Assembly: GCF_964204645.1 (NCBI RefSeq)
Contig: NC_134036.1
Location: 5,157,600 to 5,221,599, forward strand
Reading direction: 5' to 3'
Length of the DNA: 64,000 nucleotides
Source of the DNA: Tubulanus polymorphus
Taxonomy: Eukaryota; Nemertea; Palaeonemertea; Tubulaniformes; Tubulanidae
Shown piece after piece: positions 33,601 to 45,496 of the stretch. The notes beneath the pieces are model-generated. The model saw only the letters and a program-made list of their open reading frames with translations, was not told the origin of the DNA and made no database searches. A program made the position numbers and the translations under genes. The stretch's first letter is position 1; every line of letters starts with the position of its first letter.

Positions 33601-36600
33601 TATGGGTATGCGAGGGGACGGTTTTAAAGGTTTGGGTCGTTGATGAAATCGTCGTCTTATTTTTTTCGGGTTAGGGCAGGTAGGAGCAATCCCAGACTGA
33701 AACGCTTATCACTGTATTACTGTTCGTTTATGCTAAACAGGATATGAACTACAAACACCAGAAATCAGACATTTTATCAGCGCGCTTTCGCAAAATGGTC
33801 TCGCAAACATCACAAAATGGTCTCTTGAAGGGTGTTTTCAGCATTCTTAATCGAAGAGATCAACTACTAACACTGGACATTAGATATTTTATCGGCGCAC
33901 TTTACTACCTGCAGACATTTGGCTTGCTTTAGGCACGCTTTCAAAAAACTTATCGTCCACACATAACATGTCGTTCAGCATTTTTGAATGAAAATTGATT
34001 ACTAATTTCAGACATTAGACATTTTTATCAGTGCATTTTCAAAAACTGATCGTCCATGTCTTCATTTCATTTTCATTGTCCCACAAAAACATGTTTTGCA
34101 CAGAATATTCATTCATTCAATTCTAACAGTAGATGGCGTCGTGCCTTCACGCGTGTTTTGCATTTTTGCATTTAAATTTGTACTTACAAACACCGGACAT
34201 CAGACATTTTATCGGCAAACTTTCAAAAACTGGTCGTCCACGCTACACGTGCTTTCAGTGTGTCAACCGACACACTTTTGATTGAAATTCAAATTGAGAC
34301 ACCATAAATTAGACATTTATCAGTCTTTATACATCCAAGCGATCATGAACCATTGATTAATCTCCGAATGGTTTTGCGCTGCGGATTGACGCATGTATCA
34401 CACACAGAAATAGAGACAAATACCGTGAAATGGTAACGATTTATTTCGGAGAGCTTCCGAATTTATAAATCATCTCAACTTGTTTATTTTCTAGATCTGA
34501 ATAAAGATGGCGTTCTTGAATGGAAAGACTTCGAAACAGCTAGAACGGTATTATAACTAAAACTGTATCTTTACTGAGGTCGCCTCATTCTCGACTACTG
34601 CAACTTACTTTATGATTAGTAACTAACGACGACCTTCTCATTCTAAATAATTTCAACGATTCACTAGAATTATGATTAGTTACTAATGACGACCTTCTCA
34701 TTCTAAATAATTTCAACGATTCAGTATAATTATGATTAGTTACTAATGACGACCTTTTCATTCTCAATAACTTCAACGATTCGCTAAAATTATGATTAGT
34801 TACAAATGACGAAATTCTTATTCTCAATAATTTCAACTATTCAGTAAAATTATGATTATTTACTGATGACGACCTTCTCATTCTAAATAATTTCAACTAT
34901 TCAGTAAAATTATGATTAGTTACTAATGACGACCTTCTCTTTCTCAATAATTTCAACTATTCAGTAAAATTATGATTAGTTACTAATGACGACCTTGTCA
35001 TTCTCAATAATTTCAACGATTCACTAGAATTATGATTAGTTACTAATGACGACCTTCTCATTCTAAATAATTTCAACGATTCAGTATAATTATGATTAGT
35101 TACTAATGACGACCTTTTCATTCTCAATAACTTCAACGATTCGCTAAAATTATGATTAGTTACAAATGACGAAATTCTTATTCTCAATAATTTCAACTAT
35201 TCAGTAAAATTATGATTATTTACTGATGACGACCTTCTCATTCTAAATATTTTCAACTATTCAGTAAAATTATGATTAGTTACTAATGACGACCTTCTCT
35301 TTCTCAATAATTTCAACTATTCAGTAAAATTATGATTAGTTACTAATGACGACCTTCTCATTCTCAATAATTTCAACGATTCACTAAAATTATGATTAGT
35401 TACTAATGACGACCTTCTCATTCTCGATAACTTCAACGATTTAGTAAGATTAAGATTAGTAACTAATGACGACCTTCTCATTCTCAATAATTTCAACGAT
35501 TCACTATTTTATGATTTGTTACTAATGATGAGTTTTATTTTCTGTGCAGCATATTTGTCAATTGAGTAAATGGAAAGCGTGCGATGAACGTTACGATCGT
35601 ACTCAAAAACTGTTCATAAAAATCTGGGAGGCCCTGTCGACAATCGCCGACAAGAACTTCGACGGAAAAATATCCGAGGAGGAATGGGTAAGCGCTGGCC
35701 ATAATATAAGATCAGATTGAAATTTGAAATACAGTTAACTCTGTCTGTTACTGCGGTTAAATTGAGACATTCTACCCCGAGTTGGCGTCAAAAACTGAGC
35801 AAGAGTTTGCGAAATACAGTAGACTCAGTCTCTTACTGCGGTTAAGTTGAGACTGGTAAAATATTATACCGCAAGTTGGTGTCAAATACTGAGTTTGTGA
35901 AATACAGTAGATCTTACTGCCGGTGAAGTTGGGACAGATTCTAACCCGAGTTGGCGTCAAATACGGATCATGAGTTTGACGAATATAAGGCCTTACAGTC
36001 GACTCCTTCTTTTACCTGGCGGAGTTTGAAGTGAAACGATGGCGGGGTCGGTGCCAATAAACAGTTAACATTTGCTTGTTTTGCAGGTTGAAATGTGGGA
36101 GACGTACAACAGGAAAATGTACGAAGAACAAGAGAAGGCGAAAGCCGAAAAGCGGCAACCTGAAAACGTGCTACCAAAATGGCTCGACATGTACGTGGAG
36201 TACAAGTTCAGCCTGTACGATCGAACGGGTAAGAAGTGTTCGTCGTTTTGAGGTCGCTTCTAATCAGTCGGTGGCTACAGCGGCAAACGACGATTCCGTC
36301 CGTGGCATGCGAGGATCCGCCAGGCGCGCTAGCGGTTGTACTCGCCAATTCATACAGCCTCTGACGTAAATCGATAATCCTATGTAGACTCTCACCATAC
36401 AATGAGTGGAAAATTTCTATGATATATTTATTTGATTTGATCGAAGATATGCGTACTCTTGAGTCTATTAAGTCTAAGAATTAAATGGTGGCTGATTCGG
36501 GCCATGTTTAAAAAATAGAAATATGAAACGCGGTCTTCACTGATTCGGGTCACATGAAGTCTATCTTCAGGAATGCTGAAGTATGAATACTGAGTATATT

Positions 36601-38858
36601 CCTGAAGCTGACTTTTAGTTTATAGTCGAAACGTTGAGTAAACTACCAGTTCAAGTGAACATTTTCGGATTCTATTTTCTCGTCTTCATTGTGGGATTCT
36701 CGTTAAACTGCCCTAAAGGTTTTTGGCCAGTCAGCGGGACTCGCAGAACCCGCTTATCACGCCTCATCCCGCTGGCGGTGCCGCTTTCATGTCGCGGATA
36801 CGTACCTATTTTCCGTCTTCTGATTTCTTGTTATTTCTTTCTTTCTTTCGAAGGCGACGGCAAAATCGACATCGAGGAATTCGAATACGTGCTCGGCGAT
36901 TTCGGAGTGAAGAAACAAGAAGCGCGCACGGCGTTCACCATGTTTTCACAGGCAGGTTTACACGACGTATGTATCTCTGGTGTTAGTTTCTCTCTATATC
37001 CATTCGTATATCGATCGATCTCATCCAGAAACAAAATGGCCGCCTCCATAAATTTGCAAAAATCAATACTCGATCACCGTTGAAAGTCGAATCCGCGTTC
37101 GAATCTGAAACTATTGGACGGTTTTCGACCGACTGGTCAACGGTACCCGTAAAGGAGCCATTTATTTCTGGCGGAGACTTGACGCGAGTGTTTACCCGCA
37201 GCTCACGGCCACCGCTTCAAAGATTCGATGCGAAAGATATTATTAATTCGTTTGATTTTTTATAAATGTACGTTTATAGTTCAATTTCAAATGAAAATGT
37301 CTCCGCCGAACACGTGTGAAGTGTGGACGATCAGTTTTTGATAGTGCGCTGGTAAAACGTCTGATGTCAGGTGTTTATAGTTTTTATTTTCAACTGAAAA
37401 TGTCTCGGACGAAGTACGGAACATTCAAGTCCGGACGATCACTTTTTGAAAGTATGCTGGAAAGAATGTTTACTGTTATTTTCAATATACTGTCAGACTG
37501 AGTGTGGCGAACGAGTTTTTTTCATACTTTTTCATCTTTTATGCAATACACGATATAGCATGCTTGACTGCACTGCACGGAAACGTCCGGGGACATACAT
37601 GTAATATACAGTAATTTCATTAGAAATAACGATCCCAAATCGAAAATGAACACTGATTAAAAAAAAGGGAAAAATGCAAATCGACGATTCCACTTATGGC
37701 AAGCGAGGATCCGTCAGGTTCGCTAGTAGTTACCTCGCTCAATTTCTACTACATTCCACTGAAATCGGGCTAAACTTCTCACTTAAATGAGTCGATCAAT
37801 AACGAGATCTATACCAATCACTAAGTTAATCAAATTAATTTGAAAAAAAAATGAATTTAAAGTTTATTCGGTGGGCCCTGTGTGATGAATTATCAAATAA
37901 GATATTTCACGAAAATCAAGATCAAATAATTTTAGCTTCGGTTTTAGCCTAGCACATACAGCATGATTATCTACATGTTCATATTACTTTTTAATAGCTT
38001 TTTTTCTAGCTTCAAATATCTATCTATACTTTCACCATTCTATAATTAATGCATCTTTTTCGGTGATCCGCGTTTATTATCATTTTCTAAGTACGAATTT
38101 ATTTATTCATCATTTTTCATTTAAAAAAAAAATCGAAAATTCTAAGATTCGACATAGATTCTAGCGTCTTCTTTTATGATCTCGTTTCTTGAAATGTAAT
38201 CGTTTGAGAATGATTAATTCGCAATTGATAATTGGCGATGTAATGTGCCTCGAAAATACTGCCATCATTGATTTTTCTTGAACGAACGTCAATTTCAAAT
38301 GCGCACCAGGTTGAGGTAGGACGATCAATATAACAATTAGTTTTAAAAGAGTCCGTTCGCTCACGCTCGGAGAAAGAGTGATACGATTAGAACGCACTTT
38401 ATACAAATTTAAAACATTTAAAACAAAATCTATTAATCAAGAATTAAAATCATAATCCATATCTATTTGATAATGATAATGATAATATATTTTCTTGATA
38501 TAGCCGCATTTTCTACATAGTAATCTATGAACTTTACATAAAAAAAGAAAATTAAAAAATCGAAAATATATTTCTCAGTAAAATGCAAATCATCGAGATT
38601 ACTAAAGATATTCATCCAGATTAAAGTATTTATTAAGATTAAAATACACGATGCGTTTCGGACAAAGTTATAATTTGCATATGATTCTTTTTCAATTTTC
38701 AGAATAACGAACGCGTCATCGACTTCCCCACGTTCCGCAAACTGTGCGAAGAGTACTATACGTCGGACGATCCGAACGCCTTGGGTAACTTCATAACGGG
38801 GAAGCTGGACTTCAAAGTGGACGAAGACGGTGACGACGAAAAGGGAAAGAAAAAATAG
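30559..38858 (+). CDS. Calexcitin/sarcoplasmic Ca-binding-like EF-hand protein
   Basis: Six coding exons. With first exon 1a these are 30559-30631, 34495-34547, 35550-35687, 36087-36228, 36854-36951 and 38703-38858, which join in frame to 219 aa. EF-hand 1 is DLNKDGVLEWKD (split from the first exon by a phase-1 intron), EF-hand 2 is DKNFDGKISEEE, and EF-hand 3 is DRTGDGKIDIEE (also split). The fourth site (SQNNERVIDF) has lost its ligands. The LPKWLDMYVEYKF linker and the EEYYTSDDPNALGNFITGKL end match the calexcitin/SCP architecture, a cytosolic Ca2+ buffer/sensor group. The acidic-basic tail DEDGDDEKGKKKK is an addition. The alternative first exons 1b and 1c are described separately. The intron after 36951 must use a GC donor (CAG|GCAGGT) to keep frame. 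A candidate polyA signal lies at 39628. Introns are loaded with satellites. Confidence 0.92.
31647..31719 (+). CDS. EF-hand gene, alternative first exon 1b
   Basis: The same length (73 nt) and phase as 1a with donor GTAAGT, encoding MGNSKSTLGVFRRDKLIHEF plus RTFY. Its near-identity to 1a shows exon duplication. The Gly2/Ser6 signal is kept, with Lys at position 5. Confidence 0.88.
33449..33551 (+). CDS. EF-hand gene, alternative first exon 1c
   Basis: 34 codons plus one base (phase 1), donor GTAAGT. It starts MGAKLAKAF, has a GSGPQPLS insert, then FRKHKLTHDYHTFF, homologous to the ends of 1a and 1b. Gly2 is kept, but position 6 is Ala, a weaker acylation context. A leader block around 33200-33240 (GTCGGACTA...) resembles one at 31328-31365 ahead of 1b, so promoter and exon may have been duplicated together. 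Confidence 0.85.
33740..34345 (+). repeat. About 125-bp dispersed repeat, multi-unit block
   Basis: Several units with the order GAACTACAAACACC, CAGACATTTTATC, GCGCACTTTC-AAAAACTG and TCGTCCAC...TGTGTTCAG. Inverted copies occur at 37266-37505 and 41755-42010, and forward ones in dymeclin introns (55335-55625, 56880-57040, 57343-57450). Confidence 0.85.
34560..35530 (+). repeat. 60-bp satellite, block D, filling an EF-hand intron
   Basis: About 16 units of exactly 60 bp occupy almost the whole 1002-bp intron between exons at 34547 and 35550. Units 34621-34980 and 34981-35340 are nearly identical as a set, showing a 360-bp (six-unit) higher-order duplication. The orientation is as in blocks A-C. 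Confidence 0.97.
35715..36000 (+). repeat. About 92-bp tandem repeat, in EF-hand intron
   Basis: Diverged units around ACAGTAGACTC-GTCTCTTACTG and CCCCGAGTTGGTGTC. Cleaner units of the same repeat are at 56170-56640 in a dymeclin intron. Confidence 0.85.
36301..36440 (+). mobile_element. Dispersed retroposon piece
   Basis: Starts GGCATGCGAGGATCCGCCAG...GCGCGCTAG, as at 22752 and 29980. It lies in the EF-hand intron beginning at 36229. A further copy starts near 37697. Confidence 0.5.
36600..36650 (+). other. Hammerhead-like core motif
   Basis: CTGAAGCTGACTTTTAGTTT followed by ATAGTCGAAACGTT has a short GACT/AGTC stem followed by GAAAC, similar to the elements at 58995-59035 and 63957-63990. 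The CUGAnGA box is imperfect, so this copy is probably degenerate. Confidence 0.35.
37266..37505 (-). repeat. About 125-bp dispersed repeat, inverted block
   Basis: Two units of the 33740-34345 repeat in opposite orientation, inside the GC-AG intron of the EF-hand gene. Confidence 0.8.
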
Positions 38859-41455
38859 AAACGATTTTTTTTTATCGTTCAGCGATATCTTCGCCGAGTT
38901 ATTGTATACTAGAAAAAAAAGAATGTAAATCTCTTAGGTCACTGTTATTGTAAACAAGGATTTATTCGGTGGCTGGAACCGGCAACAAGTCGGGTATAGA
39001 TTTCTTATGAAAATTTCTAAATTTTTCTAAAAGTTTTTTTTTGTGTCTAAGAATGGGATTCGATTCCCTAATTGCGCCTGTGTTGATTTTCGAAAAGCCG
39101 GTTCGTAAAACGCAGGGCAAATTACTCTGTGCATAACCAGGGTAGTTTTGAATACACGCATGAATAGCGTTTCTGTCCCCTTCCCATCGAAAAGGGTCAG
39201 GCGCTTGTACCGTTTGTTTTCAGGGGATTAGAGCCTGAAATAGAGCATGGAAGGGCAGACACTTCCTTAACCATTCAAAATAGTAGTGGTTAGATGCCCC
39301 TGATTGTCAAGAATAGTCTCTGAAATACGGTAAATAACTGCCCGCTGATTGCCGGGTACAATTCCTGAAAATGGTCTACTGTCTCTGATTGTCAGGAACA
39401 GTCTCTGAAAATGGTAATTGTTTTGTGATTGTCAGGAACAGTCTCTGAAATGATTTACTGTCTCCTGATTGTCAGGAACAGTCTCTGAAAATGGTTTGCA
39501 GTCCCCTGATTGTCAGGGACAGTCTCCGAAAATGGTCTAGTGACTTATGATTGTCAGGAGTCATTTGTTTATCTTGTTCTAGTCACGCATCGTACTATAT
39601 CTACCGGTGTTGATGATGAAGCCAAAAAATAAACGCGCCATTATACTAACCATCGAAGTACCGGTAATAGTTTTTCGTCAAATTGTCCTATTTTCTTCTG
39701 TCCATAAGTTAACGGTTTCTTAGAACCCCATCGAATTTCGAAACGAAACTAAACGTAACATCCGTCGAGCTTCCACCCGTAAAATCAAAATTTCTACGTC
39801 CCCCAGCGTAAATCGAATAACGATAATCTATTAGAGAAAATAGTTCATAAATAGTCGATCAACTTTTGTATACAAAAATGTTAAATCGTTCTTGATAAAT
39901 CGATTACAATTCACAAATCACTTAGTAATTCAGAAAATCTTCGCGAATACGATAATTAATTGATTTATGAATATTACATGTTCCATAAGCCCTAAATTTT
40001 TATCGTAATCTTATAAATCATTATTATCATAATTTTAATGTTGTACGTTACGTTTTCATAACCATTCCGAATATGAATTATTTCGTCTTCATCTATACGT
40101 GTATAAGTAAATCGTTGTTGTAAACGTGTCATTCGAAAAAGAATCGATACTAAGCGTGGTATGTGTACATGTATTTAATGAGTGTAAAATCATAACGATA
40201 TCGTGTACAAATATATGAATAAGTATACATACAAATCTAGTTTTTTTTGGTGTTCTCCCGATGCGCTATTATTACGAACAGAAAATATACAAATATACCC
40301 AGCTTTACTCGGACAAACTGAGGCCGGCGCAGTCCGAATTAAGGATATGAACATTCTGATTCGGAGTCGGAAACTCGCCTTTCTTGTACGTAATTTTTTC
40401 CTGGCTTGAAATCGACGATACAAGTCATCAGTCGCGTTATTCTATCGCGTTTTTCTTTAAATCGTTATCTCGTAGCCGTTGATTTAATTTTCGAGTCTTA
40501 GTTTTCGGAAAAGTGTCGGAACTCCGACTTATTCAAAATCGGACTTTTTCTAAGTAGTGGGTTTTTTTTCTCACTGCCCACAGATCCGACTTACGCAAAG
40601 TTTGCATATTATATTCGTATAGGCCTTCTAGCGATTCAGAGTACGAATCAGGATATCAGACGTATATTTCGTACCATCTTATTACATTCCGAAATGGGCT
40701 GGGGTGTCATTGATTGGTCGAGATAAGGGTATATAAATGTATCTGTGCTTGGAGATGCCGTGCGCGTGTGAAAAGATTTGGTAATCTTTTCCATTGTAAG
40801 ATACAGCGAAATTCGCAGAAGTTGATGTAATATCCAAACGATGACTAACACTTAGTCAGACATTGAATCAGAAATAGCGTCTAAAAATAGAGAAACGACT
40901 AAACTAATGCGACGAATTAATTTGAATAAATGTATTCTTCATAATTAAAAGAAAATAAACAACTATCATTAGAACTGTTATCACCACACATGTATGTTGT
41001 GTAGACAGATACATATATTTCACAATTTAGTTTTTAAAGTGCATACTTTCATTAGGCTAAACGATTTGATACCTTGTTTCTCCTTTTAGCTGAGATTAAT
41101 GCAGCTGTCAATTTGAGTGCCTGTACCAACCCTCTCAGAGACGATCACCTTTTCAACGACGAAGTCTGGGACAAACGCGTTTATTTCATAAATGGCATGT
41201 TTTGGGAAATGGCGAATGCCTGACGAACGTCTGAGCAGGGGTGTGTACAGACAGCAGGTTTGATAGCTGCATTGATGTTGACCCAGCCGGCCCCTTATCT
41301 ACATTACTTTATTTCAATCATCATCAGGCAAACCATAACAGACCCAGCTGCTATACGTATATAAACTGAGTAAAAACCTTATTGCAGTTTACAAAAGTGA
41401 CCCGGCCGATTAGGAGCATAACAAGGTATCCTTTCTTTGCCTCATAACCGGGTTT
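38859..41455. other. Intergenic between EF-hand gene and SPC25
   Basis: 3' flank of the EF-hand gene (candidate AATAAA at 39628) and a minisatellite at about 39290-39560. An orphan TIR half (about 41051-41090) matches the element at 60481-60707, and a minus-strand AATAAA at 41313-41308 serves SPC25. No further gene is seen. Confidence 0.55.
39290..39560 (+). repeat. Minisatellite, about 55-60 bp units
   Basis: Repeated 'GATTGTCAGGAACAGTCTCT' plus GAAAATGGT with a variable spacer. Scraps of the same word recur at 50840-50930. Confidence 0.85.
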
Positions 41456-44400
41456 TCAAAGTTTGTTTTCGGCGACCAAGAGTTTAAAACGTTTTCTCAT
41501 TTCGACGACGAATGATCGCAGGCTGTTCGTCGTGTTCAGCTTGTCGACCAGTTCCTCCAGACCTACGACCTCGGGACAGCAATCCGATACTATAAGCGAA
41601 TAGAGAATGAAATATTGTAGCGTTAAAAATAGAGCCTTATATAATAAACGGATGAACGAGCCGAACACTTTCGACCGAAATAAAATATCTCGGTCTGAAA
41701 CCTAAAAACCCCTATTCATATAGCGGCTAACAGTGTGAGAGCCTGGATTAAATTTTTGAACGTATGCTGTTAAAATGTTTCTGTAGTTAATTTTCAATTA
41801 AAGTATTCGACCCATGCGAAGTGTGGTAGATCGGCTTTTGAAAAGACCGCTAATAAATTGTCTAATGTCTGGTGTTTGTAGTTTATTTTCGTTCAAAAAT
41901 GTCTGGCCACGAGAAGTCCATTACAGAAGTGTGTACGGTCAGTTTTTGAAGGTGTGCTGATAAAATGTCTAATTTCTGATGTTTGTAATTCGGTTTCAAT
42001 TAAAACTGGTATGAGCATGCTGAAGAAAAACGTCGAAGATCAAAACTGTAAGCGTGGTAATGTATGCGCCGAATATCACGCGGAGGGAGTTCAGCAGGGT
42101 TCAACTGGCAACGGATTGATATTCGCGTGAACATGAAATTAAAGTTTTATTTCTCATTAGAAATAATATCCGACCGCATACCTTCGTAACTGTTTTCACC
42201 GGTCAGACGCACGGAGAAGCAGAATCGTTTGTCGGGCGCCTTCTCGTCGACGTTCACGAACGCGAACTGAAGTTTTTCCCCTGAAAGGAGAACGTAAACG
42301 ATTACTACATCTGTAATCATTAGCATCGCGCTGCAGTATCCGATAACGGCATCTAATACAACGGGAAGAGGACAGCGCAATAATCGTCAATAGAATTACC
42401 GCGGACCACAGGCTGCGCGCCGAATAACCAGCTGCAGGTCAAAGGGCAAACGTTTTTAGAAGACCCCGAAGTTCACGCGGCCAGGCAATTAGAACCCGTA
42501 TCAAAACGATGGTTCTTCGCAAAATCTTTTAACAGGGTTTTTGCAAGAACCTACTTGAGCAGGCTCTTCAAAAAGAAAAACCGTAAAAGCCTTCCTCCGC
42601 AGGGGCAAGGCGGAAGAACCATTTTGTTGTCGGAGTGCGTATGCGCTCAAAAACTGGGTTGAGTACCGTCCCTAGATAATGATAACACTCGTAGTTGATA
42701 TTTTCGTCTGTCCCCTATAATTAGCGAAAGAAAGGAAACGCTTACCCGCTGTTTTCTGGATATCTAAGCCGAGATATTCGCGGTAGCATTGAACGCCGAT
42801 TTGCAGCTCTTTCAGTATGGCTTCCGTACAATCGAGCTGAGTCGAACAAACTGTCGTTTGCAAATATTCGAAAAAAGAGAGAAAAAGAGTACAAAATCGA
42901 AATGAACGCATATATTCGGCGCGGGACAATTCCCTAATCTGAGATAAGTATCATTCAAGTAGAATGACCACGCTCAAACGTGGAGGATAGATGATATAAT
43001 AAAAACCAACTATATATGTACAGATTTTAAAGCTCACACTAGAGGTCTTATCATAGTAATGTCATCATAAATCTTTCGATTAGGCCTAAATGAATTATTG
43101 GTGTTAGAACTTTTGAATCTGTATACGAAGCGGGTTTTTATCATACCATAAGGATCACCCTTAAGGATCATGATGGCTGTTAGTCAACAGCCGAACCGTT
43201 GTGGTTTTGTTTTAGTGAATTACACTGTGTCCAGTGTACACGGATTAGAATGTCTCATTCGACTACTAGAAGAATGATCCTTATAAATGAAGAAATCCCA
43301 CACTTCGAATTAAATTATAGGATGGAATTTATTATTTTGAAACCACAACGAGTGTTTATAACACAACCACCAATAGTGTTGATTCGACAACTAATCATCC
43401 TTATGTATCACTGTAACTTACGTTGCGTTTGCGCGCTGGTCTCCTGTTCGGTGTCGATCAGTTCGTTGGCGAGCTGTTCTTTTTTCATCAACAACTGATC
43501 GGTCTCGCGTCGCACGGCGTCGATGCCCGACTTCAGATCCTCCAGACACTTCGACTTCGCCGTCAAGACTGCACAGCAGCGTCGAAAAATACCAGAGAAC
43601 TATCTCAAGTTTTGTGATGCAAATCGTATGGTAAGGTAAAGCATTTACAATTTTTCACCACTTTCGCTCGGGAAAGACTAGAAATCTTTCCCGGACATCC
43701 CGGCACCCGCCAGGGTTCTTACAGATAAGAGATTTCAAGATTTCCTGATATTTCCGTGATTTTCACTGACCCTTGGACAACAAAAATTCCCTGTTTAAGT
43801 AATACAAATTGTATTAAACATATACCCTCAGTCCTGGACTGTTTCTTAATACATGTATTAAGACTAGAGTTTCAAATTCCAAAAGTGTCGGAAAAATGAA
43901 TCCGGAATTCCTCCAAATTTTCCAGAGCCCTGATATGTTGAACATTTTCCGACATTTGCCTCCGACAAAGATGCATTTGGCCCGTGAGATATGAGGCCAG
44001 GGAAGCTGCCGTAGCCATATACACAGCTATTAGCGGAACCGGCTTAATACATCGAACTTCAAACCCGAAAATACATAGGCTTATTGTTCTTTTTAACCGA
44101 TATTCCATCATTAGAATTGACTTTTTTGAAGAAATTATCAATTTGTTACAACCGATAAATTGTTATTTAACTGAGGTTGTATCAACAAGGTTCCACTGTA
44201 TTGCCTTGGAGATTCAAATGATTACTCCAAAGTATTGTACGCTAACAATCGGTAGGCCTTAATGCATGAAATAATACACACTGTACCTTCTTTATGTTGC
44301 GTGGCTTTCTCCGAATACTGATTCAGACTGGCCTGTAGCGCGGCAAGATCCTCTGAAAATTTAAATGCACAGTCACAAATCAGGGACAGGTCCTATCACC

Positions 44401-45165
44401 AAACCCACCCCCCCCCCCTTATTTTTTGGCCAAGATAACTTTTCCACATTCTGGCTGGAGAAAGTTACACACTTGGATAATTATTGCCGGTCATTTTGTC
44501 CTCAACACAGTAGATCGCTCATAAAACACCCGATTTCTCAAAGGCCCAAAAAATCGAATATCCCGATTACAATAGACTCCTCCTGAATTGGTGGTTTTGA
44601 AAGCTAACTTTTATCCTTCACGCATAAACTCGGTTTCTAGTTCGGTAACCGCCTGATCGGGTGAAAACAAATCCCAACCGTACTGATTTAGGCATAGTCT
44701 ACTGGACCCAGTTCCACAGTTGTTAGTTAAGATTTGACTCTGAGGTTAAAACATTGAAAATGAACAAGTTTTTCAACTCAGAGTTAACTCTAACTCGGAA
44801 CTGCGGAACTGGATCCCGTACAACTACAAACTAGGCAACTGTTTCTCAAAACTGAAGGAGTTCCGCCGTTTAGAAAGAGTTTTCGAGGAATCGAGCTGTC
44901 GTCGTTAGCGAGCCCGGCGAAACGAACCTTTATTGCGGCGCATTCTCTCTTCGTGAGCTTGTTTCTCTTGTTCAAGTTGTCTAACGAATTCGGCTCCCTG
45001 CGTTTTTATGACGATCTCTCGAATATTCTGTAAATTCGTCGACATTTCCGCCGCCTCGCTCTCCAGGTCGACGACGCGATGAGTCTGTAGCTGCTGCAGC
45101 AGCTGCTGCGGGTCGCGCGCGTCGCCTTGCGCTAGTAACTGATCTGCAAGATCTTGGTCGCCCAT
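41456..45165 (-). CDS. SPC25: Kinetochore protein Spc25 (NDC80 complex)
   Basis: Six exons: 45165-44928, 44352-44287, 43568-43422, 42850-42746, 42280-42182 and 41589-41456. Together they encode 262 aa, somewhat longer than I recall for the human protein. All five introns are GT-AG and all in phase 1. The N-terminal half is coiled coil (Glu/Gln/Lys-rich heptads through LAALQASLNQYSEKATQ and RRETDQLLMKKEQLANEL). The C-terminal globular domain has the diagnostic stretch LGLDIQKTAGEKLQFAFVNV, then FCFSVRLTG and YEVSDCCPEVVGLEELV. These match the RWD-like domain of Spc25, which pairs with Spc24 and anchors the Ndc80 complex to the centromere side of the kinetochore. A minus-strand AATAAA lies 143 bp past the stop. 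The gene is divergent from dymeclin, 2.9 kb away. The N-terminus diverges and is assigned by continuity. Confidence 0.92.
41755..42010 (-). repeat. About 125-bp dispersed repeat in SPC25 intron
   Basis: Two to three inverted units (words GTCTAATGTCTGGTGTTTG, GTCAGTTTTTGAAGG) between the last two exons of SPC25. Confidence 0.8.
42955..43075 (+). mobile_element. Hammerhead-like element, diverged copy
   Basis: Starts with the terminal hairpin word CCACGCTCAAACGTGG and continues with the same order of blocks as 58888-59037, in SPC25 intron 3. The ribozyme-like end is degraded. Confidence 0.5.
44703..44816. mobile_element. Foldback MITE, 'GGACCCAGTTCCACA' family
   Basis: TGGACCCAGTTCCACAGTT at the left is the inverse of AACTGCGGAACTGGATCC at the right; about 114 bp, in SPC25 intron 1. 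The second copy is at 6645-6762. Confidence 0.8.
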
Positions 45166-45262
45166 ATCTAGTTGTTTTTCACCGACGGTTCTGAATATAA
45201 CAATTGGGAGAATCAGTACGTTTATTTGAAATTCATCGAAGTCACTCGTCGTAGCGGTTTAA

Positions 45263-45496
45263 CTCGTTCAGAGCGTCTACACCGCAATGCGATGTATATT
45301 TCAATGATAGACATTGCTAAACACACTGCATTGCGATATATCAATGTAATCATTAATAATTTTTTAACCGTTTGAAATATGAATGGCAGCACCTGTCATG
45401 ACATAGAGCAGGCCTAAAACTAAGGCTAAGTGAAACATTAGTAACTAACAATACACCGCACTGCAGTGTAGATGCACAGTAGGTCGACTACAGGCT
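45263..45496 (-). mobile_element. TTAA-type MITE, diverged copy
   Basis: Follows a TTAA at 45259-45262 and carries GCGTCTACACCGCAATGCG and ATGGCAGCACCTGTC blocks. The far end is decayed. Confidence 0.65.
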
